Below, one piece after another: positions 1 through 7,602 of a stretch of 64,000 nt of DNA. A program made the translations under genes and the position numbers. The DNA is taken from NCBI RefSeq assembly GCF_002177135.1, contig NZ_MWPH01000001.1, positions 372,001 to 436,000 on the forward strand. The letters are read 5' to 3'. The stretch's first letter is position 1. Every line of letters begins with the position of its first letter. The DNA comes from Natronolimnobius baerhuensis. Lineage in GTDB: Archaea; Halobacteriota; Halobacteria; Halobacteriales; Natrialbaceae. The notes under the pieces were generated by a model, which had not been told where the DNA came from, made no database searches, and saw nothing but the letters and a program-made list of their open reading frames with translations.

Positions 1-1
1 C

Positions 2-427
2 AGCGCCTTCTCGCCGGGCACCCTCGATGCGATTGGGCGGGCAATCGACTCGCGTGAACGCCGTGGCTCCTCGTTGATTGCAAGCGTCGGCGTCACCGGC
101 GAAACGGACGCTCTGCCACAGGCGGCGGACTATTTGCTCAATCTTGAGGGCGTCGACACCGTGCTGGCCTACGGCATCGTCGGCGATGCGATCCGACTGA
201 GTGCTCGGTCGATTGATCCACGCGTCCACATCGGCGAGACGCTTGACGACGCCTTCGGCGAACTCGGTGCAGTTGGCGGGCACCACGATATGGCAGGCGG
301 CCGAATCGAACTCGGCCTGTTCGCAGATTCGGCTGACGACGACGACGCACTGCTCGAGTTCGTCGGTCACCGGATCACGAACCGCTTTTTCGAGACGCTA
401 AATCTCGACGATGAACACGACCGATAA
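2..427 (+). CDS. DHH-family phosphoesterase, C-terminal part (cut by window start)
   Basis: The reading frame is open from base 2, so the true start lies upstream of the window. The visible 141 residues match the DHHA1 substrate-binding half of DHH phosphoesterases (RecJ-like, nano-RNase or bifunctional oligoribonuclease/PAP phosphatase types). The diagnostic segment is GGHHDMAGG near the end, the DHHA1 glycine/histidine motif. The catalytic DHH half would be upstream and is not visible, so substrate (short RNA, pAp, cyclic dinucleotide, ssDNA) cannot be assigned. The family is known; the exact role is inferred. The gene runs toward the minus-strand hsp20 gene, and the short gap between them holds a hairpin repeat. 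Confidence 0.75.
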   Translation, partial: SAFSPGTLDAIGRAIDSRERRGSSLIASVGVTGETDALPQAADYLLNLEGVDTVLAYGIVGDAIRLSARSIDPRVHIGETLDDAFGELGAVGGHHDMAGGRIELGLFADSADDDDALLEFVGHRITNRFFETLNLDDEHDR

Positions 428-455
428 GAGCGTTTTCTCAGACGAATCACTGTAA

Positions 456-517
456 CAATGTACCGGCGTAACCGCCGCCCGGGTCGCGGTTACGCCGGCA
501 ATGACGTACAGTAAACC
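456..517. repeat. 62-bp hairpin-bearing repeat, copy A
   Basis: Lies between the ends of two convergent genes. It contains a perfect 13-bp inverted repeat, CCGGCGTAACCGC (463-475) and GCGGTTACGCCGG (486-498), around a 10-base loop. A second, diverged copy is at 11969-12031. The shared block runs from AATGTACCGG to the CAGTAA-CCGT tail. Position and hairpin suggest a transcript 3'-end structure or a small dispersed element; this is inference. Confidence 0.7.
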
Positions 518-520
518 GTC

Positions 521-1024
521 TCAGTCGATATCAATCGTCGTCGAGTCGTCTCCGGACGCGTGTGCTCGTTTTGGAAGTTGAACCGTGAGAATCCCGTTGT
601 TCACGGTTGCATGTACCTCATCCGACTCGACCGCTGCAGGAAGTGTGACCTGCCGGGTGAACGATTGGACGTGTCGTTCCTGGCGGACGTACTCTGTCGC
701 TGACGCTGTCTGTGTTGTCTCTTGCTCATGGTCGCCACTGATGAGCAACGACGGTCCATCGAGTCGAACCTCGAGGTCGGTCGTGTCGTAGCCGGGGACA
801 TCGACGGTCACAACGAACTCGTCTCCCTCATCGGTCAGATCGAGACTCGTCATTCCCGACCCCTGTGAGGGCATCGATGGCATCTCCCACGCTGGGAGAC
901 CGAGTCGTCGATCAGCGTGGTCATCGTCGCCGCGCTCGAGCGAGCGAGTGACGGGTTCGAAGTGCTCGGTGAGTCGGTCAATGAACCGCTCGAGGTCGTC
1001 GAGCGGGCCTGATCGGTCAGTCAT
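521..1024 (-). CDS. Hsp20/alpha-crystallin family small heat-shock protein
   Basis: A 167-residue cytoplasmic chaperone that would hold unfolding proteins in a refoldable state. The N-terminus is variable and acidic. The alpha-crystallin domain spans about residues 58-155 and ends with the family signature NGILTVQLPK. A short C-terminal tail carries an I-D-I-D sequence that fits the I-x-I motif used for oligomer assembly. Length is normal for archaeal Hsp20. The promoter side has a TTTTT-containing stretch near 1047-1055 that could be the TATA region, giving a very short leader. It converges with the DHH gene. The specific paralogue cannot be named because haloarchaea carry several. Confidence 0.9.
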   Translation of the reverse strand: MTDRSGPLDDLERFIDRLTEHFEPVTRSLERGDDDHADRRLGLPAWEMPSMPSQGSGMTSLDLTDEGDEFVVTVDVPGYDTTDLEVRLDGPSLLISGDHEQETTQTASATEYVRQERHVQSFTRQVTLPAAVESDEVHATVNNGILTVQLPKRAHASGDDSTTIDID

Positions 1025-1165
1025 AGCGTATCGTAGGCGTGCAAGCGCGAAAAAGCCACTGTGGGAGTGACCTGACTCTCATGAGGGCCGACGCGTTCGC
1101 CGAACCTTCCGGCAACATCGATGGCAGGGCCGGGAGTTTTCACCTTGCCGTTCGTAGCTGGAACT

Positions 1166-1846
1166 ATGACGAACGCACTGTTTGTTGTCAGCGAGGAAGG
1201 GTATTGGGGAGAAGAGTGTATCGAACCGCTCGAGACGCTCTCTGCTTCCGGGTTCGAGATTACGGTTGCGACGCCATCGGGTGGGCCACCGAAACTCGAC
1301 GAAACGTCGGCCGATCCGGACGAAGTTGGCGAGGAGACCGCTGAACACGTTCGTGAGGTCCACGAGAACGACGAGCGACTGAATGATCCGATTCCGACCG
1401 CTCGAGCGGACGCAACGGAGTACGACGCGGTCGTCTTCCCCGGCGGCCACGGCACCGAGTGGGACGTGAATCAGGACCACGATGCGCGGCGACTCCTCCG
1501 AGACGCCGTCGAGGGCGACGACGGCAAGGCGCTCGTCGTCTGTCACGCCGTCGGCATCCTTGCGTTCGCCCGCGACAGCCAGGGCGCGTTCATCGTCAAC
1601 GGCCGCGACGTGACCGGCTTCCCCAACGAGTGGGAAGAGGGCATCGTCGACGAGGACGGCGTGATGCCAACCGGTCGGAAGCTCCCCTACTGGGTCGAAG
1701 ACGAGGTTATCACCGCCGGCGGTAACTGGGACGCCGAACTCGAGGCCGACACGAGCGTCACCGTCGACGGCGACCTAATCACCGCCAGAGGGCCGGAATC
1801 CTCGAGCGCCGCGGCCGAGACGCTGCTCGAGGAGTTGGGCGTATAG
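1166..1846 (+). CDS. DJ-1/PfpI family protein (type 1 glutamine amidotransferase fold)
   Basis: 226 residues. The nucleophile elbow is VVCHAVG, with Cys at about residue 126 followed by His, and an early Glu-Glu pair (SEEGYWGEE) fits the acidic residue that tunes the cysteine in Hsp31/DJ-1 proteins. The family includes glyoxalase III, chaperones, deglycase-like proteins and proteases; the sequence does not decide among these. An in-frame ATG at 1121 exists, but the protein proper begins MTNALFVVSEEG at 1166, with a TTTTCAC stretch about 30 bases upstream, so the downstream start is preferred. No operon partner is evident, although a neighbouring Hsp20 suggests a stress context. Confidence 0.85.
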   Translation: MTNALFVVSEEGYWGEECIEPLETLSASGFEITVATPSGGPPKLDETSADPDEVGEETAEHVREVHENDERLNDPIPTARADATEYDAVVFPGGHGTEWDVNQDHDARRLLRDAVEGDDGKALVVCHAVGILAFARDSQGAFIVNGRDVTGFPNEWEEGIVDEDGVMPTGRKLPYWVEDEVITAGGNWDAELEADTSVTVDGDLITARGPESSSAAAETLLEELGV

Positions 1847-1918
1847 GGCTATTTCGGGGCGACTCGAACGTATTTCGGGCAAAGAACTATCCGTTCAATC
1901 GCGCATTCCAACGGACGA

Positions 1919-2890
1919 ATGACGCTTTCGGTTGGACTCATCGGCGCTGGCGGTATCGGCAAGACGCACGCGACGAACATCGAAGCACATCCTGACGCGA
2001 CGTTGCGAGCCGTCTGCGACCTCGAGCGTGACCGTGCCGAGTCGGTTGTGGAGGCGACCGGTTCGGAGGCCGCTGTCTACACGGACTACCGGGATGCACT
2101 CTCGGAGGTGGCGCTCGACGCGGTGTACATCACGATTCCGCCACAGAGTCGCGTCGACGTGATCCGGGACGTTGCAGCGGCGGGTGCAGCGATCTTCTGT
2201 GAAAAACCGCTTGCGACGACGCTCGAGGACGGCCGCGAGATTGTCGATATCGTCTCAGAAGCCGAAATACCGTTCATGATGGGCTTTTGCCTTCGCTTTG
2301 CGACACCGTTGCAGGACCTTCGCTCGCTCGTCGCAGACGGTGCAGTCGGCGACCCGATCTGTCTGTTCAGCACGCGGCGGGGCTGGGGCGTCCCAGACGG
2401 CGATAACTGGCGGACGAACCCCGAGCAGGCCTGTGGCATTACTATCGAGTCCACCTCTCACAACATCGACCTGCTGCGCTGGCTCGGCGGCGACATCGAG
2501 ACCGCCGGTGGCGCAACGACCAACGTCACACACCCCGAACTCGAGGCGTTCGACGACACCATGGTTGCCCATGTCACCTTCGAGAACGGCGCGATTGGAA
2601 CGATACTCAACAGTTGGACGGCCCACGTCGAGACGTTCCGCCACGGCGTCATCGGCACCGAGGGAACGGCCGTTGTCTCAGGCGACGGCTGGTGGCAACT
2701 CGACCGCCTCGAGTACGCGCGCGGAGCAGAATCAACGATGACCGAGTACGACGACGCCGTTGCGACAGCAATGGGATATCAGGGCGAAACTGACGCGTTC
2801 CTCGAGTCGGTCGCCGCCGGAACGGTGCCGCCAGTCGGACTCGAGGACGGACTGCGCGCGCTCGAGGTTTCACACGACATTCTCGAGTGA
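1919..2890 (+). CDS. Gfo/Idh/MocA family NAD(P)-dependent oxidoreductase
   Basis: 323 residues. The N-terminal Rossmann fold has the dinucleotide-binding motif GAGGIGKTH at residues 8-16, and the family hallmark CEKPLA (EKP) is near residue 94. The C-terminal half is the mixed alpha/beta substrate-binding domain typical of glucose-fructose oxidoreductase, inositol dehydrogenase and MocA proteins. Substrate is probably a sugar, sugar acid or cyclitol, but it cannot be read from sequence, and no neighbouring sugar kinase, aldolase or transporter helps. It appears monocistronic; a dispersed repeat lies just downstream. Confidence 0.87.
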   Translation: MTLSVGLIGAGGIGKTHATNIEAHPDATLRAVCDLERDRAESVVEATGSEAAVYTDYRDALSEVALDAVYITIPPQSRVDVIRDVAAAGAAIFCEKPLATTLEDGREIVDIVSEAEIPFMMGFCLRFATPLQDLRSLVADGAVGDPICLFSTRRGWGVPDGDNWRTNPEQACGITIESTSHNIDLLRWLGGDIETAGGATTNVTHPELEAFDDTMVAHVTFENGAIGTILNSWTAHVETFRHGVIGTEGTAVVSGDGWWQLDRLEYARGAESTMTEYDDAVATAMGYQGETDAFLESVAAGTVPPVGLEDGLRALEVSHDILE

Positions 2891-2918
2891 GCATGGCTCA
2901 GCGGTCGCGCACATATAT

Positions 2919-3071
2919 CGTAGCCACTGCAGGTCACTGCAGACCTGATCGCACGACAGGAGCGCGGTTCGGAGTAAGCGAAGCGAACGAGAACCGCGGA
3001 CAAGCGAACGGGCACGATGTGCCCGTGAGTCGGCTGTGCGATCAGTGTGTCACTCGTTGCAGTTGGTACTC
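2919..3071 (+). repeat. Dispersed terminal-inverted-repeat element, copy 1
   Basis: About 153 bp. The left end (GTAGCCACTGCA, then ACCTGATCGCAC) is the imperfect inverse of the right end (GTGCGATCAGTGTG, then TGCAGTTGGTAC). The core includes GCGGTTCGGAGT and GAACCGCGG. Two other copies in the same orientation lie at 49991-50150 and 51322-51507. No convincing coding content; it resembles a MITE or a structured intergenic repeat. A further right-end-like fragment, GATCAGTGTGTACATCG, follows at about 3119-3155. The rest of the gap to 3269 holds nothing recognisable. Confidence 0.75.
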
Positions 3072-3269
3072 TAGTCGCATCTTGAAAGTCAGGACAAACA
3101 ATCGTAGGATGGCGTTTCGATCAGTGTGTACATCGTTTCAAGCAGTATTATACGGCTGCCTTTTTCCTGGGTATCTCTGGCCTACCGCGACCACAGGCGG
3201 CCGAGATGGAATTGGGATGGCCTCGAGGCACAGTCGTGAATCATCCGAACACGGGGGGTGCGTTGTGAG

Positions 3270-3578
3270 TTACCAGCGCGGCGGCTCGAGGCCCGCTCGC
3301 TCGAGAATGTCCTTCCAGCGCTGTTGGATCGAGAGCCGTGAGACGTCGGCCGCGTCGGCGACGGAACGCTGGGTGCGTCCGTCGCCAGCGACGAGCGAGC
3401 CGGCGTAGACGCTCGCCGCGAGGACGGCGCGTTTGGATCGGTCGGCGTCGGGGACGTCCGTCAGAAAGAGATCAACGGCACATGAACGAGCGTCAGCCTC
3501 GAGGTTGAGTTCGTCGGCGACTGTCTCGAGTTCCTCGAGCCAGAGTTCGTACTCGAGGCGGTCGCGTGCGCTATGCAT
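3270..3578 (-). CDS. TFB-like single cyclin-fold protein
   Basis: 102 residues resembling the C-terminal cyclin-fold/HTH repeat of archaeal transcription factor B: a helical protein with ADRSKRAVLAASVYAG (the TFIIB repeat signature region) followed by an HTH-like QRSVADAADVSRLSIQQRWKDI. It lacks the zinc ribbon, B-finger and second cyclin repeat of real TFB, so it should not recruit polymerase alone. It may be a regulator or a TFB decoy (inference). An ATG at 3605 exists, but GGTTTATG at 3604-3612 looks like the TATA box, 27-30 bases upstream of the ATG at 3578, and GGAG precedes that ATG, so 3578 is chosen. Confidence 0.75.
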   Translation of the reverse strand: MHSARDRLEYELWLEELETVADELNLEADARSCAVDLFLTDVPDADRSKRAVLAASVYAGSLVAGDGRTQRSVADAADVSRLSIQQRWKDILERAGLEPPRW

Positions 3579-4111
3579 ATCTCTCCGTAGTCTCCCGGTG
3601 TGCATAAACCCACGTGAGCACTGCTCGATGAGGGCTTATGCTATTGGTTATTAGTAATGGTTTTCAAATCTGGTACTACACATATATGCGTTCGAACACA
3701 GTCTCGAAAACCATCGGCTACAGTTGGCAACAGCGGCCAAACACAGCAGCTGTTTGTTCTCGATAACAGTCATTTCATATCATTTTCAGCAGACAATATC
3801 GTGTTCAATTCGATTTCGTGCGAGTAGGGACACTGATTTAGCGGTTGTGTGAGGACGGTCGACGACTGTCTGACTGGTCGCTCGAGGGAGTCACGACCGG
3901 GGATGAACATATCTCCGTATCTGAACACTGTCTGTGTGTACGCATCCCAGAGGAATGCCCAACACTGTGCTACCGGAGCCAACGTTCAGCTAGTAATACG
4001 TCGGTAAACCGGCCGTTCTCGCTCGATTTCACTAGGAGACGACTACTAAAGCCCCCTGACTCCGAACTGACAATTGACGCCACTGCCCGGCAGTGATCGG
4101 GCCTGTTCGCC
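3579..4111. other. Gene-poor, AT-richer intergenic stretch
   Basis: About 530 bases with visibly lower GC than the flanks. Two overlapping short frames (3845-4096 plus, 3770-3982 minus) have no family resemblance and unlike-haloarchaeal composition (few Asp/Glu). No RNA gene or repeat recognised. The first 35 bases hold the promoter of the TFB-like gene. Confidence 0.5.
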
Positions 4112-4285
4112 ATGAAGGAACCAACCTGCAAACTCGTCTGTACTGGGTGCGGCCTCGAGATGCCGTACCGAGATCGCTCGCTGGCCGAACAGGCCGCGGA
4201 GTTACATCAACTCCGAGATCCTGAGCACATCACGTTTATCGTCCCGCCAGATTGGTCGCCCGAGGAGCCAGTCAAGCATCAGTAA
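4112..4285 (+). CDS. Small cysteine-containing (possible zinc-binding) protein
   Basis: A 57-residue frame beginning MKEPTCKLVC and continuing TGCGLEMPYR. Three cysteines (residues 6, 10 and 13) sit near the N-terminus with two histidines later (LHQL and PEHI), a pattern like the tiny zinc-finger proteins common in haloarchaea. The C-terminus is a proline-rich tail. Codon use and composition fit the genome. No function can be assigned. It lies alone between an empty AT-rich stretch and tRNA-Leu. The frame is short and there is no obvious Shine-Dalgarno, so the call rests on composition and Cys/His spacing. Confidence 0.6.
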   Translation: MKEPTCKLVCTGCGLEMPYRDRSLAEQAAELHQLRDPEHITFIVPPDWSPEEPVKHQ

Positions 4286-4350
4286 TGGGTTGTCGCGGCA
4301 GTAGTGCGGATCGACAGGTTCTTACTCGATTCGTGAAAACGAACAGGTGA

Positions 4351-4435
4351 GCGCGGGTAGCCAAGCCAGGCCAACGGCGCAGCGCTTAGGACGCTGTCCC
4401 GTAGGGGTCCGCCGGTTCGAATCCGGTCCCGCGCA
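4351..4435 (+). tRNA. tRNA-Leu (anticodon UAG)
   Basis: 85 nt type II tRNA. Acceptor stem GCGCGGG pairs with CCCGCGC, with discriminator A and no encoded CCA. The anticodon stem CAGCG/CGCTG holds loop CTTAGGA, giving anticodon UAG. A long variable arm (TCCCGTAGGGGT region) confirms the Leu class. The T-arm is CCGG-TTCGAAT-CCGG. No intron. Confidence 0.95.
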
Positions 4436-4504
4436 TGAGCGAACGAAGTGAGTGAAGAGCAGGCCGGATTCGCGGCCCAGAGGACGAGCGAAGCGAAGTC
4501 CTCG

Positions 4505-4647
4505 CGGTTCGAATCCGGTCCCGCGCACTGAACAAAACTGCGAGCGAAGCGAGCAGTTGCAGTGAAAGAGCAGGACCGGATTCGAACGAGAGAAGGCGCG
4601 CGCAGCACCGCGAGCACGTCTTCACGTTGTTCGAATCCGGTCCCGCA
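4505..4647 (+). repeat. Copies of the tRNA-Leu 3' end downstream of the tRNA
   Basis: The last 23 bases of the tRNA (4413-4435, starting CGGTTCGAATCC) recur identically at 4505-4527. A third copy (GTTCGAATCCGGTCCCGCA) is at 4629-4647. An inverted fragment GGACCGGATTCGAAC lies at 4573-4587. Between copies are GAGCGAAGCGAG-type simple palindromes. No integrase gene is present. The arrangement looks like relic att sites or a retro-copied tail. The remainder of 4286-4829 shows no gene. Confidence 0.75.
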
Positions 4648-4829
4648 CCATAGCCAGTCCTCTGTCTCACTCGAGGCCACCCCAAACTCGAGCATCGGGT
4701 AACCAACTCGAGGTCGATCACTTGCTCCTCGAGCGGTCTACACGGCCACACCAGGGGTCGCTGTCGAGAATCGCCACGGCGTGATAACGGGGCCGAACCT
4801 TTACTTCGCCGGTCGGCAGAGAACGGTGT

Positions 4830-5315
4830 ATGGCCGTACTCGTTCCGTTTGATGCCTCGAAACTCGCGACGACTGCACTCGAGCGTGCTGTGACCTTCGG
4901 ATCGGTGCTCGACGAAGAGATTATCGTTCTGACTGTGATTCCGGATGATCCAGACTACGCGCGTGAGCGCGGGTGGATCACGGAGGGAGAGCCGTTCGAC
5001 GAGGATGCGATTGAGTCGGGGCTCACGGAGCGAGCGCAAACTGTCGCACCGGCGGCGACGATTCGGACGGTTCGAGTCAGTGCGGACGAGCCAACGGCAA
5101 CGGCGACGACGGAGGTCGTGCGAGAGATTCGCCGCGTCGCGGCTGAGGTTGATCCAACGGTGCTGTTTATTGGCTCGGAAAACGCTGGCTCGGTCATTGC
5201 ACCACAGTCGAGTGTCGGCAATTCGGTGGCGAACGACCAGCGATACGATGTGTACGTCGTCCGCGGCGAACGCGATGAGGCGACGTCTGATCTCGAGTCG
5301 ACCGCGGAGTTCTGA
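4830..5315 (+). CDS. UspA-family universal stress protein (degenerate nucleotide motif)
   Basis: 161 residues with the Usp alpha/beta fold: MAVLVPFDASKLATTAL at the start (strand plus the conserved Asp), a variable middle and a C-terminal strand VYVVRG. The ATP-binding signature G-2x-G-9x-G-(S/T) is not intact: the usual GSHGRSG-like stretch reads GSENAGSVIAPQSS, so ATP binding is doubtful. Compare the intact Usp at 16555-17013. A TTTACTT stretch at about 4799-4806 gives a short or absent leader. The downstream antiporter also carries Usp-like domains, so the pair may be functionally linked (inference). Confidence 0.82.
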   Translation: MAVLVPFDASKLATTALERAVTFGSVLDEEIIVLTVIPDDPDYARERGWITEGEPFDEDAIESGLTERAQTVAPAATIRTVRVSADEPTATATTEVVREIRRVAAEVDPTVLFIGSENAGSVIAPQSSVGNSVANDQRYDVYVVRGERDEATSDLESTAEF

Positions 5316-5477
5316 GTACCGACTCGAGGGGGTCGAGCGGCGATAGGCGGTGCGTATCGGCTGCAACCGTCGGCTGCATTTTTCTACGGCGGTGTGAAAG
5401 CGACGGTGACCGTGGTCGGGAACACTCGTGAACAGCGACCGTCGGGGACGACTGGCACGGAGCGTGTCCAATAACTG

Positions 5478-7520
5478 ATGCTGTCGGCGTTGACACGTCC
5501 CGTCGAGGATCCGATACTCGTTTTCGGACTTGCGATCCTCGTTTTTTTGACGGCACCGCTGGTGATACGGCGGTTTCGACTTCCGGGGATTATCGGCATC
5601 ATCGTCGTCGGCGCAGCCATCGGCCCGAACGGTGTTGGCTTACTCGAGCGCGATGAGACGATTATCTTGCTCGGCGAGGTCGGGATCGTCTATCTGCTCT
5701 TTCTTGCCGGCCTCGAGATCAATCTCTCGCAGTTTATTCGCTACACGGACCGGAGCGTCGTTTTCGGTCTGCTCTCGTTTCTGGTTCCCCAAGCAGTCGG
5801 AATGGTTGTCGGCTACAGCCTGCTGGGACTCTCATTGGGTGCGGCTTCGCTCTTTGCTGCGATTTTCGCCTCGCATACGCTGCTTGCGTATCCGGTCGTC
5901 GCACAACTCGGAATCGCAACCCGCGAGAGCGTCACGGCGACGATTGGCGGGACAATCATTACTGATACGCTCGCGTTGCTCGTACTTGCGGTCGTGATTG
6001 CGGCCGAACAGGGGGAACTTGGGCCGACGTTCTGGCTCGAGTTAGCTGGCGGCCTGGCGCTCTTTTTCGCGGGGATCTGGCTACTGGTGCCACGACTTGG
6101 CCGGTGGTTCTTCCGGACGGTCGAACGCGAGAGCTACGTCGAGTTTCTGTTCGTGATGGCGGTTCTGTTCGGCTGTGCGTATCTTGCGGAACTTGCCCGT
6201 GTCGAGCCCATCATCGGTGCGTTTCTGGCCGGGCTTGCGCTCAATCGCTTGATTCCGGAGCACGGGACGCTGATGAACCGTATCGAGTTCGTTGGCAACG
6301 CGCTCTTTATTCCGTTTTTCCTGCTGTCTGTTGGCATGCTCGTCGATGTTCGCGTGCTCGCAGCGGGCCTCGAGACGATTGTGTTTACCGTCACCCTCAT
6401 CGTTCTCGTCGTGACGACGAAGTACGCTGCAGCGTGGCTGACGGCTCGGCTGTACGGCTACTCACACGCCGAGACGATGACGATGTTCGGCCTTTCGGTC
6501 GGGCAGGCCGCAGCAGCGCTGGCGATTGTCCTCATCGGGTTCGACGTAGGTCTGCTCGGTGAGGCGATGCTCAACGCCGTCGTGCTCATGATCCTCGTCG
6601 TGAGCGTGCTCAGTCCAACCGTCGTCGACCGCTACGGCACCGTCATCGCCCACACGTCCAAACGCACCGCGTACGACCGACGGACTGCCCCACAGCGCGT
6701 CCTGATTCCGTTCTCGAGTGCACTTCCAGACACAGACCGAGACCGGCTCCTCGAGTGTGGAATGTTCATCCGCGATCACGGCGAAGAGCAACCACTGATA
6801 CTCGTCAGCGTTGCGCGGCCGGGGGCTGAGACCTCGAGTGAGTTGGCTGCCATTGCGGCAACGTTCGAAGACGTCGAAGCCATCGCTGCGGGTGCTGAGG
6901 TTCCAATTGAGCGCGAGACGCGTATCGACGAGAGCCGTGCATCGGGAATCGTCCGTGCAACCTACGAGAATCGGGCGACTACGGTCGTCGTCCCCTGGGA
7001 CGGCTCACCACCGACCCGTGGGCGCCAGATCGGGTCTACTATCGATGACGTGCTCGCTCGAACGACCCAGCAGGTAGTGGTGACGACGCTCCGCCAGCCG
7101 CTCAATACGACTCGAGAGATCGTCGTTGTCTTGCCGCCAGGGGTCGGCCAGATTGACGGGTTCTACGAGGCGATTCAGACGGTCGAGCACCTCGCGAGTA
7201 GCGTTGGCGCGTCGATCCGTGCCATCGCCGTTGGCCACGAGACGGAGCGCTACGAGCGGCTGTTCGATCTGGTCGAACCGGACGTGTCGGTGACTGTCGA
7301 GCGCGTCGATGGGTGGCCTGCACTCGATACACAGCTACGGTCGCTCGAGGAGACGACGTTCGTGAGTGCAATCAGCCCGCGTCGTGGAGCGGTGGGTTGG
7401 CATCCCGAGTTGCGCGGTCTGCCAGTTCGACTTACACAGCAGGTCCCTGGCTCCGTCGCTATCGTCTATCCCGCCCGGAGTGACCGCGACGACGACAGAC
7501 AGTTCCTGCAGTTCGGGTAA
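5478..7520 (+). CDS. CPA2-type cation:proton antiporter with C-terminal Usp-like domains
   Basis: 680 residues. Residues 1 to about 390 form the 12-13 membrane helices of the Na+(K+)/H+ exchanger fold (KefB/NapA-like), including [19 protein letters not shown] and the half-helix region with [15 protein letters not shown]. Residues about 400-680 are cytoplasmic and resemble two tandem universal stress protein domains ([12 protein letters not shown] and [12 protein letters not shown] start them), which usually bind nucleotides and gate the transporter. This layout is established in haloarchaea. It likely moves Na+ or K+ against H+ for osmotic and pH homeostasis; the ion is not decidable here. 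Confidence 0.9.
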   Translation: MLSALTRPVEDPILVFGLAILVFLTAPLVIRRFRLPGIIGIIVVGAAIGPNGVGLLERDETIILLGEVGIVYLLFLAGLEINLSQFIRYTDRSVVFGLLSFLVPQAVGMVVGYSLLGLSLGAASLFAAIFASHTLLAYPVVAQLGIATRESVTATIGGTIITDTLALLVLAVVIAAEQGELGPTFWLELAGGLALFFAGIWLLVPRLGRWFFRTVERESYVEFLFVMAVLFGCAYLAELARVEPIIGAFLAGLALNRLIPEHGTLMNRIEFVGNALFIPFFLLSVGMLVDVRVLAAGLETIVFTVTLIVLVVTTKYAAAWLTARLYGYSHAETMTMFGLSVGQAAAALAIVLIGFDVGLLGEAMLNAVVLMILVVSVLSPTVVDRYGTVIAHTSKRTAYDRRTAPQRVLIPFSSALPDTDRDRLLECGMFIRDHGEEQPLILVSVARPGAETSSELAAIAATFEDVEAIAAGAEVPIERETRIDESRASGIVRATYENRATTVVVPWDGSPPTRGRQIGSTIDDVLARTTQQVVVTTLRQPLNTTREIVVVLPPGVGQIDGFYEAIQTVEHLASSVGASIRAIAVGHETERYERLFDLVEPDVSVTVERVDGWPALDTQLRSLEETTFVSAISPRRGAVGWHPELRGLPVRLTQQVPGSVAIVYPARSDRDDDRQFLQFG

Positions 7521-7602
7521 TTCGCGCCAAAACCGCCCGCCGACATGGCGGTTCCGGCGGAGGAACGTTTATTCGGCTGACTCCCGTCGGTTCGAACGAG
7601 AC

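Noticed and set aside
3845-4096. An 83-codon plus-strand frame
   Set aside because: No family resemblance, few acidic residues and atypical codon use; overlapped by an equally weak minus-strand frame.
4505-4647. Possible additional tRNA genes after tRNA-Leu
   Set aside because: Only the T-arm and 3' acceptor strand are present; no D-arm, anticodon arm or 5' acceptor strand can be folded.
4386-5471. A 361-codon minus-strand frame containing repeated RDRIRTG-type peptides
   Set aside because: The repeated peptides come from antisense translation of the tRNA-Leu 3' end copies; it also overlaps the real Usp gene.
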